Shown here: piece after piece, positions 7,216 to 15,317 of the stretch | Position numbering within the stretch: the stretch's first letter is position 1 | Layout of the letters: each line of letters begins with the position of its first letter | Source: Mycobacterium sp. | Lineage (GTDB): Bacteria > Actinomycetota > Actinomycetes > Mycobacteriales > Mycobacteriaceae | Reading direction: 5' to 3' | NCBI GenBank assembly: GCA_022841565.1 | Contig: JALHRH010000018.1 | Coordinates: 1-33,961 of the forward strand | DNA length: 33,961 nucleotides | Program-made: the position numbers and the translations under genes | The notes under the pieces: model-generated | What the model was told of the DNA's origin: nothing | Seen by the model: only the letters and a program-made list of their open reading frames with translations | The model's database searches: none

Positions 7216-8730
7216 ATGGATCTGACCCAGCAGATGCGGGAGCGAATTCTCGCCCGCGGGGAATGTCCTTTGCTGTACTACCGCGGGCGCTGGCACAGCC
7301 AGGACGCGTTCTCCACGTCTGCCCGACAACTTGACGATGCGCTTTCGGCCGGCGAATTGGGTCCGGGAAGCCCGATCGGAATCTTCATGCGCAACCGGCC
7401 AGGACCGGTCGCGGCGCTGGGAGTTGTCCTGGCCACCCGTCGCCCGCTCGTGGTGCTCAATCCCGCGATGCCCGATGACACTGTGGGCAATGACATCAGC
7501 ACGTTGAAACCGGCCGCGGTGGTGGCAGATCCGGAGGACTGGGGCAGGGCCGCGGTCGTGTCGGCCGTGGCAGCGGTCGGCGCGCTCGGTCTGCAGATCG
7601 AGGTCTCTACCAACGACAGCGCCCCAATACGCACCATGGCGCAACGTGATCCGGACGCGACGCCCGCAGCACTCGACCCCGATGTGGCGATCCTGATGCC
7701 AACCAGCGGTACCACAGGGCCTCCGAAGCGAATCCCATTGCGAATCAATGAGGTTCAGCACGCGCTGTGGGGCGCACAAGAGCACTACATGAACCGTAGC
7801 GCGCGGCAGGGCAGTATCCGTGGTGCCGGCGTCCAGATCTGCGCGCTTCCGCCGACCAATATCAGCGGCCTGTGGGCGTTGATCACTGCGCTGCACGGCG
7901 GTGGTCGCATCGTGTTGCAGGACACATTCGAGCCCGTCGCGTGGTCGGAAGCCGTCGCCCAGTACCGGCCCCGCTCGGTGTCGTTGCCCCCTGCCGCGCT
8001 GCGGATGATCCTCGATGCCCATATCGACGTAGCCCAACTATCCAGCCTCAAAGCGGTGTGGGCCGGCGCGGCTCCGGTCGGCTCCGATCTCGCCGAAACG
8101 TTCGAAAAGACCTACGGCTGCCCGGTTTTGGTCAGCTATGGCGCAACCGAGTTCACCGGTGGCATCACGGGATGGTCGCTACGGGATTGGCACCGGTGGA
8201 AGGACACCAAGCGAGGTAGCGTGGGTCGCCCGCATCCTGGTGTCGAGATCTGTGCGGTCGACCCTGAGACCGGTGCGGTGCTGCCCCCCAGCGAGCCTGG
8301 GCTGTTGCAGGTGCGTTCAGCCCAAGCCTTCGGCGGCGCGAGCCGCTGGGTGATCACCAACGACCTGGGCAGCGTGGACGGCGACGGCTTTGTCTGGATT
8401 CGTGGGAGGGCCGACGACGTGATCAACCGCGGCGGCTTCAAGATCTTTCCGGCGGAGATCGAGCAGTGCCTCGAGTCTCACCCGCAGGTGCGCGAGGCTG
8501 TCGCCTTCGGCGTCGATGACGAGCGGCTCGGCCAGGTGCCCGTCGCCGTGGTGGTGGCTCCAGGTGCCGAACCGAAGGAGCTCATCGCGTGGGTGAAGTC
8601 CCGCCTGCCCTCTTACAAGGCGCCGGTGCGGGTGCAGGTTACCGGCACCATCCCGCGCAACTCGGCGATGAAGGTGCTCCGCAAGAAGCTTCGTCAGGAT
8701 TTTGAAAGCATTGCCGCCCAGTCAAACTGA
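7216..8730 (+). CDS. Acyl-CoA ligase / AMP-dependent synthetase (FadD-like)
   Basis: A 504-residue adenylate-forming enzyme that activates a carboxylic acid with ATP and CoA. Motifs in order are the P-loop TSGTTGPPK (163-171), YGATE (308-312), the adenylate-binding TNDLG (381-385), the hinge RGRADDVINRGGFKIFPAEIE (around 396-415) and the C-terminal lysine in PRNSAMKVLRK (K486). Its length matches short FadD / p-coumarate-ligase-like enzymes rather than FAAL enzymes, and the FAAL insertion is absent. It stands alone between operators D and E and is probably the first step of the catabolic pathway. The substrate is not evident from the sequence. Confidence 0.93.
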   Translation: MDLTQQMRERILARGECPLLYYRGRWHSQDAFSTSARQLDDALSAGELGPGSPIGIFMRNRPGPVAALGVVLATRRPLVVLNPAMPDDTVGNDISTLKPAAVVADPEDWGRAAVVSAVAAVGALGLQIEVSTNDSAPIRTMAQRDPDATPAALDPDVAILMPTSGTTGPPKRIPLRINEVQHALWGAQEHYMNRSARQGSIRGAGVQICALPPTNISGLWALITALHGGGRIVLQDTFEPVAWSEAVAQYRPRSVSLPPAALRMILDAHIDVAQLSSLKAVWAGAAPVGSDLAETFEKTYGCPVLVSYGATEFTGGITGWSLRDWHRWKDTKRGSVGRPHPGVEICAVDPETGAVLPPSEPGLLQVRSAQAFGGASRWVITNDLGSVDGDGFVWIRGRADDVINRGGFKIFPAEIEQCLESHPQVREAVAFGVDDERLGQVPVAVVVAPGAEPKELIAWVKSRLPSYKAPVRVQVTGTIPRNSAMKVLRKKLRQDFESIAAQSN

Positions 8731-8779
8731 CACGCTCCCGAGGAGGTTGATAGCACCGAGTAGGCTGATCGCAGATAAC

Positions 8780-8790
8780 TAACCAAGTTA
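8780..8790. promoter_or_regulatory. Operator E before the amidohydrolase operon
   Basis: TAACCAAGTTA (one change from consensus) is followed by ACTACTAG. It ends 17 bp before the amidohydrolase ATG, and the AGGAGG ribosome-binding site follows immediately. Confidence 0.7.
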
Positions 8791-8807
8791 ACTACTAGGA
8801 GGCGAGC

Positions 8808-9962
8808 ATGCCGCTGCAGGACTACATGCAGCTGATCTCCGTCGACGATCATCTCATTGAGCATCCGCGCATCTGGGCCGACCGGCTGCCCGCCAGGTAC
8901 CAGGACATGGGGCCCCGCATCGTGGAGGTGCCGCGCGCCAAAGGGGGGCTGCCGAGTCAGGTGTGGGAATACCAGGGCAAGACGTATCCGCAGATCGGGC
9001 TCAACGCGGTGGCCGGAAAAAAGCCGGAAGAGTACGGCATCGACCCGTCGCGGTTCGACGAGATGCTGCCCGGATGCTACGACCCCGTGCAGCGGCTAGC
9101 CGACATGGATCTCGACGGTGTGGAAGCGGCATTGTGCTTCCCGTCGTTTCCCCGGTTCGCCGGCACGGTGTTCCTGGAGGGCGAGGACCGCGATCATGCG
9201 CTGGCATGTGTGACGGCATACAACGACTTCATGCTCGATGAGTGGTGCGCCGCCGCCCCGCACCGATACATCCCGCTGGTGATCCTGCCGTTGTGGGATG
9301 TCGAGGCGGCGGTGGACGAGGTGCGTCGGACCTTCGCCAAGGGCGCGAAGACCATCGCGTTCCCGGAAAACCCGGCACCGCTGGGGCTGCCGTCGTTTCA
9401 CACCGATCACTGGGACCCGCTGTTCAGCGTCGCCGAGGAGTTTGATCTGCCGTTGTCGATGCACTTCGGCACGTCGGGAATCTCGCCGAAGCCGTCGCCG
9501 GATTGTCCGATGGCTGTGAGCATCACGTTGTTCGGGTGCAACTCGATGTCCGCGTTGACCGATTTGCTGTTCTCGCCGGTATTTCATCGGCATCCGCGGT
9601 TAAAGGTGGCGCTGTCCGAAGGCGGCATCGGGTGGGTTCCCTACATGCTCGAGCGTGCCGACTACGTCTGGGAACGGCACCGCTACTACCAGAACGTCAA
9701 CCGGGAACGCCGGCCGTCCGAGTTGTACTTTGAGCACGTCTACTCCTGCTTCATCGAGGACCATCATGGACTCGCCGCCCGTGCGGAGGTCGGCTTGGAC
9801 AACATCTTGTGGGAGTGCGACTATCCGCACTCGGACTCGAATTGGCCCAACAGCCGCAAGGTCGCCGAAGAAGTGTTCATGGACATTCCCGACGAAGACG
9901 TGCACAAGATCGTCGAACTCAACGCCCGCCGGGTGTTCAACTTCCCCCGAGCGGAGAAATGA
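8808..9962 (+). CDS. Metal-dependent amidohydrolase (Amidohydro_2 family)
   Basis: A 384-residue TIM-barrel enzyme of the kind often found in mycobacterial and proteobacterial aromatic or sterol-like catabolic clusters. The N-terminal SVDDHLIEHP (11-20) is the metal-binding strand. LSMHFGTSG holds H219, ALSEGGIGWVPYMLERAD follows near 268-285, and WECDYPHSDSNWP (335-347) gives the catalytic Asp338. Unlike the shorter paralogue at 1541-2386, its metal residues look intact. The likely reaction is hydrolysis or decarboxylation of a CoA-linked or free cyclic acid (inference). AGGAGG before the ATG is a strong ribosome-binding site. It is the first gene of a tightly overlapping operon (ATGA with the next gene). 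Confidence 0.92.
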   Translation: MPLQDYMQLISVDDHLIEHPRIWADRLPARYQDMGPRIVEVPRAKGGLPSQVWEYQGKTYPQIGLNAVAGKKPEEYGIDPSRFDEMLPGCYDPVQRLADMDLDGVEAALCFPSFPRFAGTVFLEGEDRDHALACVTAYNDFMLDEWCAAAPHRYIPLVILPLWDVEAAVDEVRRTFAKGAKTIAFPENPAPLGLPSFHTDHWDPLFSVAEEFDLPLSMHFGTSGISPKPSPDCPMAVSITLFGCNSMSALTDLLFSPVFHRHPRLKVALSEGGIGWVPYMLERADYVWERHRYYQNVNRERRPSELYFEHVYSCFIEDHHGLAARAEVGLDNILWECDYPHSDSNWPNSRKVAEEVFMDIPDEDVHKIVELNARRVFNFPRAEK

Positions 9963-10252
9963 GCGGCGGTCCGGCGGAACCGATTCCCCCGGACGCCATG
10001 CTGGGCGTGTCCGACTGGGACGATGAGGACCTGTTGACCATCGTGGCAGCCTCCCAACGACTCAGCGCGGAGATCAACGCCTCGCGTCGACGCATCCGCC
10101 AGGCGGAAGAGGCACTGGCCGACGATGATTCGCCGGCTATCGGTGCCGCAGATGCTGCCGTTCTGGCTGCCGAACGCCACCGGCTGACGCAACTGATCCA
10201 GGCTGCCGAACGCATCCAGCGCCACCAGACCGATACCCAGACCGGCCCGTGA
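9959..10252 (+). CDS. Small conserved-looking protein with a helical central segment
   Basis: A 97-residue protein whose ATG overlaps the amidohydrolase stop (ATGA) and whose stop overlaps the next start (GTGA), so it is translationally coupled on both sides. After a Pro-rich, acidic N-terminus (SDWDDEDLLTIVAAS), residues from about 25 to 90 are Ala/Glu/Arg/Gln-rich with regular hydrophobic spacing, consistent with one or two long helices or a coiled coil. No transmembrane segment, signal peptide or known catalytic motif is visible. I do not recognise the family. The position suggests an accessory or assembly subunit for its neighbours. Confidence 0.75.
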   Translation: MSGGPAEPIPPDAMLGVSDWDDEDLLTIVAASQRLSAEINASRRRIRQAEEALADDDSPAIGAADAAVLAAERHRLTQLIQAAERIQRHQTDTQTGP

Positions 10253-10938
10253 CCCGCGCAGACTCCGCCCCGGGCCGCCAACTCGACGCGGTGGTCTTCG
10301 ACATGGGCGGTGTTCTGACCGTGGAACCATATCGGGCGAGCAGGGACTACGCGGCCCAGTTGGGCATCCCGTCGGATGCCTTCGTCGACCAGCTACGCGG
10401 GCCGGAGTTTGCCGAAGTAGAAACCGGCGGTCGCTCCATGCGTGACTACCTCAAGTTCGCGTGTCGCGATGTCGAGGCGAGGCTGGGAGTGCGGGTCGAC
10501 ATTCGTCGGCTCGCGGACTGCTTGGCCGCCGGTCAGCAGGTGCGCCCGGAAATGATTGCGTTAGTTCAGGATCTGTCCCGGGGTGGCACGAAGGTCGGCT
10601 TGCTCACCAACAACGCCAAGGAAGCCAGGTCGTGGTGGACCGGCGGCGTGCTACCGCTGGAAAGCTTTGCGGCCATTGTGGACTCCTCCGAAGTAGGGCT
10701 GCGCAAACCGGATCCGGTGATTTTCACGCTGACCGCCAAGCGCATGGGCTGTCATCCGGGTCGGGTGCTGTACTTCGACGACACCGAGGAAAACGTGGTT
10801 GGGGCGGCAACCGCTGGCCTGGCCGCACGGCTTTTCGTCGATGCGCAGGATTGCCGGCGCGTGTGCCGGGAGAACGGACTGCTGGGGCGACGGCATTGTG
10901 CGCCGCAGCGCCGAAGTAATAATATAACCAGGTTATAG
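10249..10938 (+). CDS. HAD-superfamily hydrolase (subfamily IA, epoxide-hydrolase-N-like)
   Basis: A 229-residue protein. Motif I is AVVFDMGGVLT with nucleophile Asp18; the second Asp of classic phosphatases is Gly, as in the FDxGGV branch near the N-domain of soluble epoxide hydrolase. Motif II is GLLTNN (T120), motif III is LRKPDP (K153), and motif IV is LYFDDTEENV (D177/D178). The role is probably phosphatase or phosphotransfer on a small phosphorylated metabolite. This is notable because the next gene carries a phosphotransferase-like His domain. GTG start overlaps the previous stop. The last codons, encoding NNITRL, contain operator F, so the tail may have been shaped by regulatory sequence. 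Confidence 0.88.
   Translation: MTRADSAPGRQLDAVVFDMGGVLTVEPYRASRDYAAQLGIPSDAFVDQLRGPEFAEVETGGRSMRDYLKFACRDVEARLGVRVDIRRLADCLAAGQQVRPEMIALVQDLSRGGTKVGLLTNNAKEARSWWTGGVLPLESFAAIVDSSEVGLRKPDPVIFTLTAKRMGCHPGRVLYFDDTEENVVGAATAGLAARLFVDAQDCRRVCRENGLLGRRHCAPQRRSNNITRL
10925..10935. promoter_or_regulatory. Operator F before the epimerase-phosphotransferase fusion gene
   Basis: TAACCAGGTTA is a near-perfect palindrome followed by TAGTTAAT. It lies inside the last codons of the HAD gene and 33 bp before the fusion gene ATG, giving that gene its own regulated promoter. Confidence 0.72.
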
Positions 10939-10968
10939 TTAATTGTCGGCTCCACGAGTGAAGGCGAG

Positions 10969-13599
10969 ATGTCGGGACGAGTTCTCGTTACCGGAGGCAC
11001 GGGCGCGGCCGGCGCAGCGACGGTCAAGTGGCTGCGGCGAATGGGCGCCGACGTGGTTGTTTTGGCGCGCCGTAAACCTGCGGTACCGGTCCGCGGCGTC
11101 ACGTACCTGGCCACGGACATCCAGGACGCGGCAGCCGTCGCCCGGGCCGTCGCGGGCTGCGACGCAGTAGCGCATTTCGCGTGGACCGTATCGGCGACGC
11201 AGAGTGCGCGGCTGGCCGAAGGGACCGATATCGGCGGAACCACTAACCTGTTGCGCGCCATGGCCGATCATGACTGTCGTCGGATGGTGTTCGCCTCCTC
11301 GATCACCGTCTACGGCGGCCATCCCGACCATCCGCAGCCATTCACCGAGGACGAGACGCCGCGCCCGGCGGCTTCCTTCCACTATGAGCGCAACAAGGTG
11401 CGCGCCGAAAAGATGATCGCCGACTCCGGCGTCGAGGCGATCGCCGTGCGCCCCACCGTGATCGTCGGGCGGTCGGCGTGGAGTGCCCCCGCCAATCTCT
11501 TCCGTCAGCCGGTGGTCGTGACCCCCGGTCGTGGCGTGCGCATGCAGCTGGTCCATGTCGACGACGTCGGCCGCTTCTGCGCGCAGGCGGCATTGGGCGG
11601 GCCGACGGGAACGGTCAACCTCAACGCCGATGACGTGTTGACCCTCACCGAGATGGCCCACCTGGTCAAAAGGCCCGTGGTGAATTCCGGGAAGCGGTTC
11701 GCGCGGCTGTCGGCCGCCGTGATCGGCAAGGTCCGCAACTACGAATCCGTGCCCGACCTCATCGAGCTGTTCTTGCACTATCCGCTGGGCGATACCCGAA
11801 GGCTGCGCGAGGAGTTCGGCTTCACCTGTGCCTACAGCTCGGCCGACGCGGTCGCCGACATGGCCGACTGGTCGTCGAGCAAATGGACGGTGGGAACGCG
11901 TTCGATCCGCAAGCCGACCCGGTTGGCCGAGCCCGCCGTGTACCCGCGCGACACTTCGGGGCCCGATGGCAGCGCGGTGCAGATCGTACCGCCGGAGTAC
12001 ACCGGTGAGTTCGACAACGGCACCGGCGATCCGGCCTTGCCGGAGTGGAGCGCGGCGAATCTGTCCGAAGCGTTCCCGGGCCCGATGACGCCGTTTTCGC
12101 TTGGTCTGGCGACGCGGATCATGTTCAGCGCGGCGAATCTGCTCGACTATCTTTTCCCGCTGGACCCCGAGCTGATGACCATGGTCAGCACCAAACAGGT
12201 TGGCACCATCGGGCACCGGTTCTACAACAACATGACGGTGATGAAGGAACTGGCGAAAGCCATTCCGGGCCAGACACCCGAGAGCTTCGAGCATCAGATG
12301 AACGGGGTCCCCCTACCCGAGGGTTACCGGCCGCCCCGCATGTCGGCCGTCGACGCACTCGCCGCAGTCCGGGTGGCATCGAAGGGCGGCCCTCAGATCG
12401 CCGGTCTCGGGCGCGAGGTTTCCGACATGGAACGGCGCGCCGAGCGGCTGGTCGGCGACCGGCCTGACCTGCGAACCCTCACCGACCACAAACTGCTCGC
12501 CCGCATCGAGCTGATCACCGACATGGTGGTGCGGGCGTGGGACATCAACTGCATGAACACGTTTGTGGTCGGGCTCCCGATGAACCTCATCGCGCAGCGC
12601 TACGGGGAGGACGCAGCGATAAATGTGCGCACCGGGACACAGAATCTGCGCAGCGCCGCGCTGTTGGCCGGGGTCCGCGAGCTCGCCGACATCGTCGCGA
12701 CCGATGACGGTCTGCGCCGACTGATCGAAGATAGTCCCAGCGAGGTGGTGCTGGACAAACTACGAAGCAACGCAACAGCTTTCGCTGCCAGGTTCGACCG
12801 GCTGGTGGCGGACTGCGGGCATCGCGGACCCGGCGAGACAGAACTGAGCAACCCGGTCTACGCCGACGCCCCGGAGCTGCTGCTGCGATCCGTCACGGGG
12901 AGCACCCGCACCAGCCACCCCGCCCCCGCGGCGTCGGTCCAGGCGCCGCTGGGTCGGGCGTTGGTTCGCGTCGCCGTGGCCGCCATCGAGCGGCGGGAAC
13001 GTGGGCGCGACGTGTGCATGCGCATCACGTATGAGCTGCGAATCGCCTTGCGCGAATGGGCACGGCGGCTGACCGAGCGCGGGACGCTGGAGTCGGCGGA
13101 CGATGTGCACTATCTGTCGGTGGACGAAATCTACTATCCACCCGCCGATTCCAAGGATCGAGTGGCCAGACGGCGGGCCGAACGCAAACGACTGGCAGCG
13201 CTGGAATTCCCGATCCACTTTCGTCAGCCGTGGAGCCCCCCCGCCGAGGTTGCCGTTGGCGGTGATCACGTCATCAGCGGACTTGCCGTCTCGCCAGGGG
13301 TGGCCCGCGGCAAAGTGCGCATCATGGCGGAGGCCGACGACGACTTCGAACCCGGAGAGATTCTGGTCGCCAAAGTCACCGACACCGGGTGGACCCCCTT
13401 CTTCGGCTGCGCCGCCGCGGTGGTCACCAACATCGGCGGCATGATGTCGCATGCGGCAATTGTCGCCCGCGAGTTCGGGATACCCGCGGTGGTGAACACC
13501 GTGACCGCGACCCAGCGCCTCAAAAATGGCCAATTGGTCGAGGTAGACGGCTCCGCCGGCACGGTACGCATCATCGACGACACACCGCCGGTGCAGTAG
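10969..13599 (+). CDS. Fusion: NAD(P)-binding epimerase/SDR domain plus rifampicin-phosphotransferase-like module without ATP-grasp
   Basis: An 876-residue protein. Residues 1-300 form an extended SDR/epimerase domain: GGTGAAG nucleotide loop (9-15), SSITVYG and a YxxxK pair (Y139/K143). From about residue 355 the protein resembles the substrate-binding part of rifampicin phosphotransferase and PEP-synthase relatives: LSEAFPGPMTPFSLGL, then CGHRGPGETELSNPVYAD near 616-633. The C-terminal swivelling His domain follows (LAVSPGVARGKV, VTDTGWTPFF, and GGMMSHAAIVAREFGIPAVV with His828). The ATP-grasp domain that normally starts such proteins is absent; the dehydrogenase-like domain takes its place. 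The protein may phosphorylate a hydroxyl on a pathway intermediate using phosphate from elsewhere, or use the His domain differently (inference). A full-length paralogue is at 21855-24488. Confidence 0.88.
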   Translation: MSGRVLVTGGTGAAGAATVKWLRRMGADVVVLARRKPAVPVRGVTYLATDIQDAAAVARAVAGCDAVAHFAWTVSATQSARLAEGTDIGGTTNLLRAMADHDCRRMVFASSITVYGGHPDHPQPFTEDETPRPAASFHYERNKVRAEKMIADSGVEAIAVRPTVIVGRSAWSAPANLFRQPVVVTPGRGVRMQLVHVDDVGRFCAQAALGGPTGTVNLNADDVLTLTEMAHLVKRPVVNSGKRFARLSAAVIGKVRNYESVPDLIELFLHYPLGDTRRLREEFGFTCAYSSADAVADMADWSSSKWTVGTRSIRKPTRLAEPAVYPRDTSGPDGSAVQIVPPEYTGEFDNGTGDPALPEWSAANLSEAFPGPMTPFSLGLATRIMFSAANLLDYLFPLDPELMTMVSTKQVGTIGHRFYNNMTVMKELAKAIPGQTPESFEHQMNGVPLPEGYRPPRMSAVDALAAVRVASKGGPQIAGLGREVSDMERRAERLVGDRPDLRTLTDHKLLARIELITDMVVRAWDINCMNTFVVGLPMNLIAQRYGEDAAINVRTGTQNLRSAALLAGVRELADIVATDDGLRRLIEDSPSEVVLDKLRSNATAFAARFDRLVADCGHRGPGETELSNPVYADAPELLLRSVTGSTRTSHPAPAASVQAPLGRALVRVAVAAIERRERGRDVCMRITYELRIALREWARRLTERGTLESADDVHYLSVDEIYYPPADSKDRVARRRAERKRLAALEFPIHFRQPWSPPAEVAVGGDHVISGLAVSPGVARGKVRIMAEADDDFEPGEILVAKVTDTGWTPFFGCAAAVVTNIGGMMSHAAIVAREFGIPAVVNTVTATQRLKNGQLVEVDGSAGTVRIIDDTPPVQ

Positions 13600-13612
13600 G
13601 GAGGCCGAAACC

Positions 13613-13693
13613 ATGGCAAACAAAGGTGACAACCAACTTTGGCCGCCGGCGATCAGCGGGTGGGAGCAGACGGGACGGATCATCGGGCGGTGA
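13613..13693 (+). CDS. Possible 26-residue small ORF coupled to the DUF35 gene
   Basis: ATG 13613 follows GGGAGG at ideal spacing, starts 13 bp after the fusion gene stop, and encodes MANKGDNQLWPPAISGWEQ and a short tail. Its TGA overlaps the GTG start of the DUF35 gene (GTGA). It has the best ribosome-binding site of this junction, so ribosomes probably translate it and re-initiate on DUF35. No family is recognisable. It may be a leader that sets DUF35 expression, or a real micropeptide. Confidence 0.45.
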   Translation: MANKGDNQLWPPAISGWEQTGRIIGR

Positions 13694-14136
13694 CCATCGA
13701 CAAGCAAGCGGAGATACACGCCCGGGTCGGGCCGCTGCTGCGGCCCGCGCCCACCCGCGACGAAGAGGACTTCTGGCGCTCAGGTGCCGACGGCAGGCTG
13801 CGGATGCAGCGCTGCCGAAGCTGCCGACGGTGGCAACACCCGCCGAATCCCGTTTGCTTTCGCTGCCTTTCCCGCGATGTGGCCTTCGAGCCAGTCAGCG
13901 GTGCGGGCGCGGTGTACTCCTTCACGATCAACCACCAGCCGTGGCTGCCGCATCTGCACGACCCGTACGCCGTGATCGTCGTCGAGCTCGACGAGCAGCC
14001 CGGGTTGCGTTTTGTCAGCCGACTTGTCGACGCCGAGGTGGCTGATGTCCGGGTAGGCCTGCGGGTCCGGGTGGTCTTCGCACCGTTGGGCGAGGGGTTG
14101 TTCGCCCCGTTGTTCACCGCAACGGAGGACGGGTGA
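13690..14136 (+). CDS. DUF35 zinc-ribbon/OB-fold protein, thiolase partner
   Basis: A 148-residue protein from GTG 13690. The N-terminal zinc ribbon has four cysteines in CRSC and CFRC (C42, C45, C56, C59), followed by an OB-fold-like beta domain (GAGAVYSFTINHQPW to the C-terminus). DUF35 proteins bind thiolase-like partners and help hold the CoA substrate. In steroid side-chain degradation ChsH2-DUF35 works with the aldolase Ltp2. The stop overlaps the start of the thiolase-like gene, fitting a stable heteromer. An upstream TTG (13639) is in frame, but the added residues overlap the coupled small ORF and do not look like the family. Confidence 0.88.
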   Translation: MTIDKQAEIHARVGPLLRPAPTRDEEDFWRSGADGRLRMQRCRSCRRWQHPPNPVCFRCLSRDVAFEPVSGAGAVYSFTINHQPWLPHLHDPYAVIVVELDEQPGLRFVSRLVDAEVADVRVGLRVRVVFAPLGEGLFAPLFTATEDG

Positions 14137-15317
14137 TGATGCGCCCCGAACGCCATGCCGTGATCCGGGGCTTCGGCTCTTCTCGAGTGGGCCGCCGGCT
14201 GCCGGTCAGCGAGATGGCGTTGACCGTTGACGCATGCCTGGCCGCACTCGCCGACGCCGGCCTGCAGCGTGATGAGATCGATGGACTGGCAACGTTTCCC
14301 GGTGGCGGATTCGACACTCCGGGACTGGCGGGTCCGGGAACGGACGAGGTGCATGCCGCCCTTGGGCTGCAAACCAATTGGAAGTACGGCGGACCCGAAG
14401 GAGGCCAGCTCGGCGGGTTCTTCTCGGCCTGCCTGGCGGTCGCCACCGGGCTGGCGCGCCACGTGCTGGTATATCGGACCGTCGGTGAAGCCTCCGCGCA
14501 AGGCGGCGCGGGGCGGGCGGGGGCCCTGGCCGGTGCGGCCGACGTAGCGGTCTCGGGATTCCGGCGGTGGCTCGCGCCATTCGACGCGCACTCACCGGCC
14601 AACTGGATTGCCCTCTACGCCCAGCGCCACATGTATGAATTCGGCACCACCCGTGAGCATTTCGGTACCGTCGCGGTCAACAGCCGGCGCAACGCCGGAG
14701 GCAATCCCAATGCGGTGTACCGCACGCCCCTGACCCTCGACGACTACTTCGCTGCGCGGATGATCACCACGCCGTTCGGCATGCTGGACTGTGACGTGCC
14801 CTGTGACGGTTCGGTGGCGTTTGTGGTCTCTCATGTCGACAGCGCCGACGACGGACCGCACCCCGCCATCGGCATCGAGTCCATCGGCTGGGCCCTGCGG
14901 CACCGACCGTCGTGGGATCAGTGGGCCGACATGACCGAAATGGCGGCCTGGGACGCCGCGGCTCACTTGTGGGAGCGCAGCGACCTGAGTCCTGACGATG
15001 TCGACCAAGTACAACTCTACGACGGATTCTCCTTCCTTCCGTTGGTGTGGCTGGAGGCATTGCGCTTCTGCGGCAAGGGTGAGTCCGGTCCGTTTCTCGA
15101 GGACGGCAAACGCATCGCGTTGGACGGCGCGCTGCCGTTGAACACCGGCGGCGGGCAGCTGTCGGCAGGGCGGCTGCACGGCTGCGGACTGCTCTACGAG
15201 GCCTGCGTGCAGCTGCGCGACCAGGGCGGTGACCGCCAAGCGGGCCGGCCCAGCACCGTCGCCGTAGGGGTCGGTGGCGGACCAACGGCCGGGGCAGCGC
15301 TCTTGGTGCGCCGATGA
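14136..15317 (+). CDS. Thiolase-like lipid-transfer protein (SCP2-thiolase type), probable aldolase
   Basis: A 393-residue thiolase-fold protein: HAVIRGFGSSRVGRRLPVSE, MALTVDACLAALADAGLQ, and a C-terminal PLNTGGGQLSAGRLHGCGLL carrying the usual late His/Gly segment. At the place of the nucleophilic thiolase Cys it reads GPEGGQLGGFF with no Cys, so classic thiolysis is unlikely. QLYDGFSFLP holds a Tyr (about 295) of the kind used by Ltp2-type retro-aldolases. With the adjoining DUF35 protein this suggests retro-aldol cleavage of a beta-hydroxyacyl-CoA (inference from the Ltp2/ChsH2-DUF35 precedent). GGAGG lies 7 bp before ATG 14136; a second ATG follows directly. Confidence 0.87.
   Translation: MMRPERHAVIRGFGSSRVGRRLPVSEMALTVDACLAALADAGLQRDEIDGLATFPGGGFDTPGLAGPGTDEVHAALGLQTNWKYGGPEGGQLGGFFSACLAVATGLARHVLVYRTVGEASAQGGAGRAGALAGAADVAVSGFRRWLAPFDAHSPANWIALYAQRHMYEFGTTREHFGTVAVNSRRNAGGNPNAVYRTPLTLDDYFAARMITTPFGMLDCDVPCDGSVAFVVSHVDSADDGPHPAIGIESIGWALRHRPSWDQWADMTEMAAWDAAAHLWERSDLSPDDVDQVQLYDGFSFLPLVWLEALRFCGKGESGPFLEDGKRIALDGALPLNTGGGQLSAGRLHGCGLLYEACVQLRDQGGDRQAGRPSTVAVGVGGGPTAGAALLVRR

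Noticed and set aside
10939-12294. Long open frame on the minus strand opposite the first fusion gene
   Set aside because: It is antisense to a clearly coding epimerase domain, is rich in Arg/Gly/His with no domain, and is typical of spurious frames in GC-rich DNA.
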